This document shows positions 43,871-52,935 of a DNA stretch of 64,000 nt, piece by piece. Under the pieces are notes generated by a model. That model searched no databases, had not been told where the DNA came from, and was given only the letters and a program-made list of their open reading frames with translations. The stretch is taken from NCBI GenBank assembly GCA_020310875.1, contig CM035439.1:140993139-141057138 (forward strand), given 5' to 3'. This DNA comes from Ceratopteris richardii (Eukaryota > Streptophyta > Polypodiopsida > Polypodiales > Pteridaceae). Within the stretch, counting starts at the first letter, position 1; each line of letters starts with the position of its first letter. A program made the translations under genes and the position numbers.

Positions 43871-46800
43871 ATGGTTGATTTTTTTTGGTTTCCATTTTGT
43901 AAATCATATATATGGTTGTAGGTACTTTGCACGAAAAGAGGATTGATTGCAGGTATTTGGAAGAGAAAGTTGTAGAAGTTCTTGACGCCAGGACCTATGA
44001 GGACACAACCTGAGACATGAGACCCAGATTTGCAAGAGGCTTTTGGATGTTTTGGGGGGGGGCATCCGTTGGTGCTTTAGTTTCTCATTCACCTTTCAGT
44101 GCTTGTGCCAAGAAAAAAAAAGAGAGAAGAGCTTTGGCTACTGGATCGGAAGTGCATCTAGAGATATGGGCAGGGCTTCGAGCAATTTTCATTGTTTCAT
44201 GGGGCATAATTTTAGGAGGATAAGTTTTTGATGGCGGTGGTTGCCCTGACATATGTTAGATCCGGGGAGGACATGCTCCATCAATCTCCATGGGGGGGTC
44301 GGCCACCATCGTGGGACTGTCAGAGGGTGAGGGAGAGTGGGGTGTCGGATGTCAGGGGAGTGAAAAAAATTGGAAAATAAAAGTTTTTTTTGGGCTCTCT
44401 CTCTCGCTCTCTCCCCGTGTCTCTCTCGTGTTGTTTTTACGTGTCTCTGCAGGTGTGAAGACGCGGTTAGCAGATGGAGGAAGGTAGAAGGATGGGCAAC
44501 CGTTCTATGAGGCAGGGAAAGGAAGACATATCTCCAGCGGTCTACAGAGAGAGCGGCCATTTTTGTTTGGGTCTCATTTTCTGATCTTCAAGGGAAGCTA
44601 GGAGACGGCTCCATTTTTGTCCACTTGTTTGTTCTGCGCGGGTGTGCTGGAAGGAGGGAGTTTTTGGCCTGCGTGCTAGATATACATACACACACACGTC
44701 TGCTAAGAGGGAAAGCCATATCATCAAGGAGGTGAGGGAGTTGCAGAGTAACATTCGAGGGGAAACGGTAGAAAAAGGTAGCAGTGGGGGAAAATCCATA
44801 ACCAACGGTCCTAGATAGAGAGCTGAAGGAGGAGAGATTTTTGGAAGTTCCATCTTCCTCTGGCTTCAACTTTAGTCAGATATTGGGCGCTCTCTATAAG
44901 CGGAAGGAGGGGGTCGAGGCCACTGAACAAAAGAGCAACAAGGGATCCAACTGTAATGAATGAAGGAAATCCCACTACAGTCTTGTGGAAAGAAATGAAC
45001 TTCCCCATTTGCAAACAAGGAATGATGGAGAATGGAGCAACATAACAATCTTAGCGCATAAGAGCTAGGGGCTTTCGGGTTCCTCATTATTTTCAAAAGA
45101 AGATGGTATCAACAGAGAAGCAGTTTTCCGCCAAAAACTGAAGGCTCCTGTGCCCCTTCAACCCACATTGGTGCTGTAGAGCGCAACACATGAGGTGTTG
45201 ATTTGAGCGAGGTAAGCTTAAAGGGTCGGCCCACCAAATTGTTGAGGTCTAGCAAAGTTCTTCATTCTTGGGGTATTAGGAGGCGAAGAAAAGAGCAATC
45301 TCCACAATTACCCAAAGCGTACTAGAATTTGGATGCAAAAGAATAGAGATGCGATGTATCCTGCTTTGTAAGTGATGACTTGAAGAGGATGGAAGGTTTT
45401 CATGAACACATCAAAAAGATTATGAGAATACAGTCAATGGCTTTTTCCTCTCAACAAAATTAAGAACTGATAGGATATGCGGCCGAGCGAGAGTTGAATA
45501 CCAAAATGACAGGTGTTTTAGTAGATCATGCTAGGAAAATGTAGGAGTAACACCACAAATCATTCGCAAAACATGATTTCTCTGTGTAACCAAGGAAATA
45601 AGTTTGGCATAGCAAACAAAAGCTAAACTTCTGTGGGACAACAGAAGCCTGGAAAAAGGGGGAGCTGGCGTGCTGTGGGTGTCTGAAGGGAATCTTGGGG
45701 CCATACAGGAGGGCACAAGCTGAGCAATAACTTAGGAGGAGGGGGAACGTTGTGCCTCTCGTGCTTGACTCCTACAACAGTGCTCAAAGGAAAAAAGAAG
45801 TCGGCATACTCAAGGACTTGTTTCAGAGATCAGTGGGACAGATAAACTAAAGTTTGTTCTCCCTTGCTAACGAACAACAACAGAAAGGGGAGGAGTTTCC
45901 TCCTGTGGAAGAGAAGGTATGAATAGCTTGATCATAGGCAGTGTGAAAGATTGGAGGGGTCCAGAGGTAGCTCTCGTGCAAAACCAAAGTAATGCCTTCG
46001 ATGCTCATAAAGTTTGAGATGGAATGTCCCACCACAATTCGACAGAGAGGCTCGAGAGGTTGGAAGAAAGCCATCAAGCAGAAAACATAGCTTCAAGGTA
46101 CCATAAGGAGGGGGATTGTGTGGAGGAGTGAGTGCTGGCTGTTGGTTTTTTTGTTTTTTGGTTCACTGTTTACCGAAAGAAGGGAACCTCGCTCGGGGAG
46201 AAGGCTAGTGCAGGAGACCACTGAAGGGGGGAACTGTGTGTGTAGTGCTACTGGGGGGCCTTCTTCGCTTTTGTGTGCAGGAACGAAGGCATCATTTTGG
46301 GGGGCCGCTCCTGGTCGGGGGGAAGTTTTTTGGAGGGCAGCAGTTCTCATCTCCTACCGAAGGACGAAGGAGGAAGCGAGCTGGGGCATTTGCAGCTACT
46401 CTGAGGAGGGGAGACTTCCGTGCAGTCTGACTCTCATTGTTGTTCTGAGGAGGTTGTCCCTGCAAGTAACAACGTAGGGGGGGGAAGGTGTGGCCCTGGA
46501 TAGATATCGAACCCATTCGATCTCAGCAGTAGAGCATTTTCGAACATTGCCAACACAGCTGCTGGTGTCATGTACATTGATTACAGCCAGGCTTGAGAAA
46601 TCACAGAAGAATCGACTACACTACTTCAGAACGGGAGCTAAGAATGGATGCATGTTTGGCGTTTTCCCTCCTCTCATACTATTTTTCTTATGTGGCATAG
46701 GTTGCACGATGGCAATGATGCATTGTTCAACTTGTCAACAGTCAGGTTCCGGAAGGAGATTCATGACGATCTCCACGCAAGTGCGCCACCCCCATCAAGA

Positions 46801-47837
46801 ATAACATTAGCACGCATGGGTAGTTGCGAAAGGCTATGCATTATCTTGGTTCTTTCGTGAACAGACATGGTCCAAAGAGGCATCTCTTCATTTCTATCTA
46901 TTTTGCTCTTCCATCGAATGGGCTCGTTCATAATCAAACATGGAAGAAAGACAAAGATATCGATGTTTGGGAAAGAGGGTGTTGGAAAGGAGGCGGTAGT
47001 TTACTCATCTGCATAAAGGGAGAAAGGATTGCTGGCTGTGGAGTCTCGTTCTGCTATCATCACATTTGGACAATGATGAAATATGATGAGAGAGGCTACA
47101 ATTGGGTTTCCGCAGTCTCACATGTGGTTGGTCTCTGAAAAACAGTGGCTTTGGTTGAATCATTTTATTACACAAGGTTATAATGAATAGAACTGCTCGT
47201 GACAGTAGCAACTGGGAGTGACAAATATTCTAATTCACAATGTGTCTGTTGTGAGAAGAAGCTCTTAATGACCATTTGATGCTAGAGGTACAAGATGTGA
47301 ATGTGATTCCTGTTACATATGCAATTGCACATGAGGCAGGAGACGTCAGTGATATTATTATGTTGTGAGGACGAGCAACAGCAAGGAGAAAGGCCATAAG
47401 GAGAGTGAGTCAAGGGTGCACGCATGAGCTGTTTTATTCATTTTGGATAGGCAAAAAGAGGCGAGGAAGGCATTGGGCAACAAGGAGAATAGAAGGGGAG
47501 AGCGGAGGTTTTTTTTTGGGTCTTCCTCGTTCTTCTTTCCCTTCGGCTCTCGAGGGCTGAGAAGTGGAAGACTGAGAGTAGTAGCAGAAGTTCTACTGTG
47601 TTCGTCTGTTCGAGGATAGCTGAGAAGGGTTATAATTGCACTTATATGGTTGTCTTCTACTGGGCGGATATCTGGGATGAAGAGGAGGTGTTTGGTTCAA
47701 GAAAAGGCACTCTGAGCTGAATTAGTGAATGTTAAGGGAGACATCTAAACTCTTTCATGGTTGTTGAGGTGATCGCCAGCGCCTGGAATAACCACATCTG
47801 ATCAGTCATCTTATAGCTCACGTTGAAAATATACAAC
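43871..47837. other. Unassigned DNA, about 4 kb
   Basis: No conserved coding frame, LTR, or RNA gene recognised on either strand. G-rich with runs of seven or more G (for example about 44053 and 44292) and CT runs (about 44395-44435). Scattered short ORFs have no motif. It may hold the rest of element F or another non-coding repeat. Confidence 0.5.
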
Positions 47838-48431
47838 TGTAGCTCAGTGATGAGTAGCACCTCCTTTAATGTCAATCCGGAAAGACGTGAGGATGGTATG
47901 AAGACCACGAGCAAGTGGAAGCACAAGTGCGTGAGTGAGAAGCACACAAGCATGCACACACATACACGCACACGCGCACACACGGTAAGAACAAAGAGAG
48001 TAAGACAATGGAATCACTTCTATTGCAAGAAAGTTCTCATACAAACTCAAACTACAAGAAGCTAATACAAGTTCTCTAACCCAAAAATGAGCTCTCTAGC
48101 TCTATTTATAGTTTTTGACTAGCTTTTGGCCCTGTCCAGACCTAGTGTCCGGCCTAGTTAAAAATTAGGTTCCAGGGCTTATTTGAGGGCTCAAACGAGA
48201 TCTAAAAATTATGAAAATTGGCAGGCAACTACTTCTAAGGCTCCCCAAGCTCGAGGACTCCTCGACTTGTACAAAATGGAGCTACAAAAAGGTGAAATGA
48301 TATTTACAAGGGTTTTTTGTGATGAGACTCACTTAAAAATGATGTAAGGGTTTTGAAAAAAAATGAAGGGTTGCCTTAGTGCTAGATCTGCATGTGTGTC
48401 CGTACTTGCTTCTTCCCGTATACTGTCAACA
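47838..48431 (-). repeat. A3 3' LTR
   Basis: 594 bp, TGTAGCTCAG...GTCAACA on the plus strand. Minus-strand TATA CTATAAATAG at about 48102-48111, CA/TG microsatellite about 47950-47985. Shorter than the A2 LTRs mostly at its 5' (U3) end. Confidence 0.94.
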
Positions 48432-48446
48432 CTCTCCCCCCCCTAG
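48432..48446 (-). other. A3 polypurine tract
   Basis: CCTAGGGGGGGGAGAG on the minus strand, eight G in a row, directly before the LTR. It overlaps the TAG stop of the accessory ORF. Confidence 0.9.
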
Positions 48447-50725
48447 GGTCTGTCGCCTCTGACAGACCTCTGTTCCACAGTTTGATCAATGTACTTCTGC
48501 AGGAGGTCGGTTGCCAATTCTTGTTCTTTGATTCTTAAACCTCTGATCAGGTCTCGTTGCAAAGCCTCCCAATCAACTGTACCAGGCATGTCAGGTTGTG
48601 GCATCGTGTAAAGCTCGGAATGCATTGTTTGCTCGCATGCGAAGAGATGGAGTAAATGCGTAGGCCGTGGCGCGAATACCTCTGAATGTGCTTCCCAAAA
48701 CCCCGTGGTGAACATATCGTCGAATGTTTGCTTGTAGCAGGCAGGGAGATATCTTATGCGTGCATGCCATGCGTAAGCCACTCGTATGCTCGGGGTTGTG
48801 CTCATATCATATAGCAGGTCGTAGTTACCATTAATAAACCCGGGAATAGGAGGTTGAATACGGCATACATTGCGAAAAGTTTTGAGTACGACCTGCATCA
48901 TATCGAAGATCTTGAGCATCATCTGGGCAGCGATATCTGGCATGGGGTGGAGACGTGGTATCCAATGTCTGATGGTTGCAATCATGTATGACACTGTGGG
49001 AGTACCGGTTGGGGGGGCGATGGCGGGGTAATTGAGCCATTCTTTACAGTTCGCGTTATTCTGAACCTTGATTGCAAAAGCTTTCCATGATCTTCGTCTT
49101 TGCACTGGCCCAAAACATGGATTGTACTTCAAATGCATGGGGGCGTGATCCCATGTTCGAAGCATTTCTGGGTAAGTTTCGAGTAACTTCTGCCTCCAAG
49201 TTGGTTGGAATATGGCCCCTTTTCGTGCCGCTTCTGGTATATCTTCTGGTTCGAACTGTGTGGCAAATGTTGGGCACTTGTTGGTGACTCTTTTGATTTC
49301 TGCGTTGTAGTCGGCCAACAATACAAAATAGGGCTTGTATTGTAATTCTGAGCTAGTGATAAGGCGTCTAGAGGCCATGTGCCTGAAGTACTCTGAGTGA
49401 AGGATGGTGTCCTCAATGGCCTTCATTGCCAGCATCTGAGTGGATATCCGTTCCTGATGAGTTTTCCCCATTTCCTCTACCTGTTTCATCCATGCTGATG
49501 GGGGTTCCTCATAGGTATCTTGACCTTCTTCTGTGACGCGTCCTCCTGGGAATGGTTGAGGCTCGTAGGTGTCGTCGAATGCTTCCTCCACTGGAATAAT
49601 AACTGCTTCTTCTTCTAACGGCTGCTCTGGTGGGGAAGGAGGTCGCTCGTACTGCATCAACTTCAATTTTAATTCTGCAATCTGTTGCCGTAACTCCAGT
49701 ACGTCATTGGTCGTTGAATGTTCAGGTTCAGGTGAAGTAGCAGCGTCGGTCATCTCTTTAGGTTCCCGTTGGTGTGGTGTAGACTCTTGGGGTCTCTGTA
49801 GGTCCTTCAGCTGGTCGGCAAGCTGATCATGTGCTTCTAAAAGATTGGCATAAGTTTCCAAGATCTGTTGTATGCTTTCTGAGGGAACAGCTTGAAATTT
49901 AGCCGGGTCTATGGGTGCTCCCGGGGTGTTCTCCATGGCAGCCTCGAGGTTCTCTTGGTTTTGTTGTTGAAGCCGTCTGTTCTCTTCTTGAGCTGCCGCC
50001 AGATGTCGTCGTAGCAAGGCCATGTTTCGTTGAAGCCTTGCATTGCGGCCCATTTGATCTCGCAGCTGTTCCTCTATGGCTTTGCTCTCTACCATATGCC
50101 TCGCTTTGAGTTGCACATTTGCATGTTCGAGGGCGGATATTTTGCTTTGTGACTCCGTATGACTGGACTCCAAAGCATTGACACGCCCTTGGAGTGTTGC
50201 TGAGAGGGTGCAAAGCTCTTTGTTATTTTCTTCCAATAATGTATATTCCTGCTTAAGCTGAGTGGCAGCTTCGAGCATGGTGTCGAGTGCAAGACTAAAT
50301 GAGGTGGATGCAGGGGTAAGGATGGAAGATGCAGGGGGTTGGGAAGTGGGAATGGGAAAAGTGGATGTTGTGCCTACAGTGCTTGGGAATGGCGACGTGA
50401 GTGAAATGATATGTGGTAATGTTGGGATAACAGTGGTGGTGGGTGATCCTGTGGATGGTGAGATGTCCATGGGATCGGACGTGAGAGTGTGTGATTCGTG
50501 CACTGTGAATACAAGAATGGTGGGTGGTGTGATAGTGGTGGCAGTGAATGTGGGGGAGTGGGTTTGGGAAAGGGACTTTTTATTATAAGTATCCACCTGT
50601 TGGAGTATATTTACAAGGTTTGTCCAGAATGAGGGTTGTGTGACTTGGGTTGAGTGTGAGTCAGGTGCTAGGGGAGTGGCAGATAGGGTTTGGGTGTGAG
50701 TGAATGGAAAAGGATGGGATGAGGT
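48443..50725 (-). CDS. Accessory ORF of A3, C-terminal part (coiled coil and conserved C-terminus)
   Basis: Same frame as the upstream part, separated only by TAG at 50726-50728. The long open piece of 717 codons can be counted from a GTG at 50596, but the natural start is almost surely the ATG at 52705. Parts: Thr/Pro/Ser-rich linker (first 100 codons), coiled coil (about 100-265; LRDQMGRNARLQRNMALLRR and similar), acidic linker, second coiled stretch, and a conserved region of about 320 residues to the end, with RRLITSSELQYKPYFVLLAD, CPTFATQFEPEDIP, NPCFGPVQRRRSW and WHARIRYLPACYKQTFDDMF. That region is the best conserved part in A2 and recognisable in H. No membrane segment. Family unknown to me; a structural or RNA/host-interaction role is possible. 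Confidence 0.85.
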   Translation of the reverse strand, partial: TSSHPFPFTHTQTLSATPLAPDSHSTQVTQPSFWTNLVNILQQVDTYNKKSLSQTHSPTFTATTITPPTILVFTVHESHTLTSDPMDISPSTGSPTTTVIPTLPHIISLTSPFPSTVGTTSTFPIPTSQPPASSILTPASTSFSLALDTMLEAATQLKQEYTLLEENNKELCTLSATLQGRVNALESSHTESQSKISALEHANVQLKARHMVESKAIEEQLRDQMGRNARLQRNMALLRRHLAAAQEENRRLQQQNQENLEAAMENTPGAPIDPAKFQAVPSESIQQILETYANLLEAHDQLADQLKDLQRPQESTPHQREPKEMTDAATSPEPEHSTTNDVLELRQQIAELKLKLMQYERPPSPPEQPLEEEAVIIPVEEAFDDTYEPQPFPGGRVTEEGQDTYEEPPSAWMKQVEEMGKTHQERISTQMLAMKAIEDTILHSEYFRHMASRRLITSSELQYKPYFVLLADYNAEIKRVTNKCPTFATQFEPEDIPEAARKGAIFQPTWRQKLLETYPEMLRTWDHAPMHLKYNPCFGPVQRRRSWKAFAIKVQNNANCKEWLNYPAIAPPTGTPTVSYMIATIRHWIPRLHPMPDIAAQMMLKIFDMMQVVLKTFRNVCRIQPPIPGFINGNYDLLYDMSTTPSIRVAYAWHARIRYLPACYKQTFDDMFTTGFWEAHSEVFAPRPTHLLHLFACEQTMHSELYTMPQPDMPGTVDWEALQRDLIRGLRIKEQELATDLLQKYIDQTVEQRSVRGDRP

Positions 50726-52705
50726 CTAGCTATTGGCAAGTGATTGTCCAAGGGCGGGGAGATAGGAAGGGTGACCTATTATGGTTTGATCGGTGGCCGG
50801 ATGACCGGTGTGAGGTTCCAAAATTTGGGTGGAAGTGTGGGACGTGGGTAAAGGGAAGGATGTAAAAACGGAGGTGTGTACAATGGTTTCGTGATGGGTG
50901 GATGTCGGTTGTTCAGGAGGAATAGTGGAGAGGGGTTCTGAAAGGTGGAGGGAAGGTGGCTGTGGAGATGGTACATGTGTAATTACCTCATGTTCGTCGG
51001 TGGGACTCGGGCTCGTCATGTGAACATCTTCTGAAATTATAGTAGGCAAGGCGGTAGAGGTTTCCATTTGAATCATTTTCCCGCGTCGTGGTCGTGTATC
51101 AATCCTTCGTTGATCGTAGACAGGGTTTTCCTGATATACCATTGTCCTCAATGCCTCCCCGATCCCACATGTCTCTGCCAATAAATTCAATGATTCCACA
51201 AAGTTGGAGTCAACATTCTCGGCTTGAAGCATCTGGTTCACTAGAGCTCTATTCGCCGCTTCTGTCATCTTATGTCTTCTCTGTACCTGCTTGATTGTCT
51301 TGTACAGCCGTCTGAGTTGTGCTGTGTAGGCAGGGGCCTCCTCTTCACTGTCTTCCGGGTCATTTCTGTGTGCGCCTTCCTGCACTTGTGTGTTTTGGTC
51401 ATGAGGATGTTGTGCCACTCCTTCCCCATGTACTCTGCTCGTCTCGCCCCGTGGCTGTTCTCTTTGGGCAGATGCACCCGGACCCACATTGTCAAGGGAA
51501 TCTTCACTGTCGGATAGGGGGACCGTCTGCAGAAATCTTTCAAAATCGAAATTTGGATCTTCTGTGAAGGTGGCCATAGATGCAAACTCTGCATCGGTAG
51601 GTAGTGGAGGGGCGGATGGAACGGGTTGTACCACCTCTCTTGGTTGAGACTCTGGGAGATGGATCGTGAAAGATGCCACTTGGGTTTCTTCTCTAGTGGA
51701 GACTTCGGCGGTGGCTTCTGGAGGGATCAGGACCTGTGAAAGGGATCCACGCATTCTTTTTGCCGGTTGATTCCCTGACTTTCGCCCTTTGAACAGCTCC
51801 AGGTGTGCATACTTTAGGGCTCGAGCAACTGGCACATCATATGCCAGACATCTGTAGATGATTCTTGTCAGTGCACAACAACCATGTAAAGTGGGCTTCC
51901 TCGCCCCCCGCTTGCCAGCCTCATATACCTGATCTAAGATCCATACCGGCATCTTAATGGGCAAGCTTCCGGTCTCTGCTAAATACAACCCGTACCATAT
52001 CTTCTTGTGAGGCTGAGTGAAACGGTCCTGAGCGGGAAATGCGAAGTGCTGGAGGCACATCCGCAGAGGTATGGCGATGTTGGGGGTGAGGGCGCACATT
52101 TCTTTGAGCTTCTTGACTCTATTGCTTTTCATTGATTCTGGTATCAAGGGGTCGCGATCTGAAGGCACATGAGTGCCATACATTTGAAGGGCTTCCCTGA
52201 TTAACGTTACATTTAATTCAAACTTCCTCATCTCCTCCAGATTGGATAAGGAGGGCACCCAGAATGTGCCTGAATGATCTTTATCCCCGGTAGGTTTCAA
52301 CGTAGCAATCAAGTAGTAGCACCTGAGGAAGTCGGGTTTAGGTAGAGCTGCACTGAAGTAAGCTTGTAGTCCTGCCTTTTGCCAGATATCCTGAAGTGGA
52401 GCTGCATTCTGTAAGGTCTCAAATTCTCTTGAAAAGAATTGGAAGGTCCACCAAACCCCTCCACACTCCATCTTGGACTCCCAGATGTGATCTGCGTCCC
52501 CCAAATCCCCTGGCATTTCATTGAACCAATGGGAGTGCCCCTTTACTCTTTCGGTTAGTCCACTGGGTGGATCTGGAATAGGAATCCTTCGCACATTCAA
52601 GAATTCTTCAGGCCGAGCTGTTGGTGGAGCTTCTACTGGCATGGCATCCCAATTGATAGGAGCACCAGATCCTGCCTGAGAGCTTGTGCCTGCCGCGGTA
52701 GCCAT
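50726..52705 (-). CDS. Accessory ORF of A3, N-terminal part (659 aa to TAG)
   Basis: ATG 52705 (MATAAGTSSQAGS) matches the A2 start. Residues 1-340 form a conserved globular region: HSHWFNEMPGDLGD, WWTFQFFSREFETLQ, PDFLRCYYLIATLKP, LQHFAFPAQDRFTQP, LHGCCALTRIIYRCLAYDVP. Then an acidic stretch, a short helix-rich piece (about 470-550) and a Pro/Ser/Thr-rich linker. Stops at TAG 50726, followed in frame by the rest of the protein, so the whole would be about 1420 codons. It lies 230 nt after gag-pol with an acceptor-like site 20 nt before the ATG. TAG may be decay of CAG or, less likely, programmed read-through. Confidence 0.85.
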   Translation of the reverse strand: MATAAGTSSQAGSGAPINWDAMPVEAPPTARPEEFLNVRRIPIPDPPSGLTERVKGHSHWFNEMPGDLGDADHIWESKMECGGVWWTFQFFSREFETLQNAAPLQDIWQKAGLQAYFSAALPKPDFLRCYYLIATLKPTGDKDHSGTFWVPSLSNLEEMRKFELNVTLIREALQMYGTHVPSDRDPLIPESMKSNRVKKLKEMCALTPNIAIPLRMCLQHFAFPAQDRFTQPHKKIWYGLYLAETGSLPIKMPVWILDQVYEAGKRGARKPTLHGCCALTRIIYRCLAYDVPVARALKYAHLELFKGRKSGNQPAKRMRGSLSQVLIPPEATAEVSTREETQVASFTIHLPESQPREVVQPVPSAPPLPTDAEFASMATFTEDPNFDFERFLQTVPLSDSEDSLDNVGPGASAQREQPRGETSRVHGEGVAQHPHDQNTQVQEGAHRNDPEDSEEEAPAYTAQLRRLYKTIKQVQRRHKMTEAANRALVNQMLQAENVDSNFVESLNLLAETCGIGEALRTMVYQENPVYDQRRIDTRPRRGKMIQMETSTALPTIISEDVHMTSPSPTDEHEVITHVPSPQPPSLHLSEPLSTIPPEQPTSTHHETIVHTSVFTSFPLPTSHTSTQILEPHTGHPATDQTIIGHPSYLPALGQSLANS

Positions 52706-52935
52706 GAGAGTAGGTTGCTTATCTGCTGGAAGACGAAAGGCACATTAGTGTTGCATAGGAAACAAGATGTAATGGTGTTCCCTTCACAATACTAACATGA
52801 CAATCCCGGAGGTCAGTGGTTAGTGGTGAAGTGTTTATGATAGGTGTGAGTGGTGATTAAAGGTCAGTGTCATCCTAGATGCATACTTTGGTTATGCAAT
52901 GGGTTCGGAATGCTCCTGTGTTAGTGTGGACGGAT
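52706..52935 (-). promoter_or_regulatory. A3 spacer with acceptor-like site
   Basis: Minus-strand TTTCGTCTTCCAG ends at 52726, then CAG-ATAAG and the ATG at 52705. Same spacing as in A2. No conserved ORF. Confidence 0.5.

Noticed and set aside
43682-47700. Host protein-coding gene with introns
   Set aside because: Only one short readable stretch and no consistent chain of exons; long G- and CT-runs.
48443-52705. Envelope gene
   Set aside because: The position after pol and possible splicing fit, but I see no signal peptide, membrane helix or cleavage site. Coiled coil alone is not enough.
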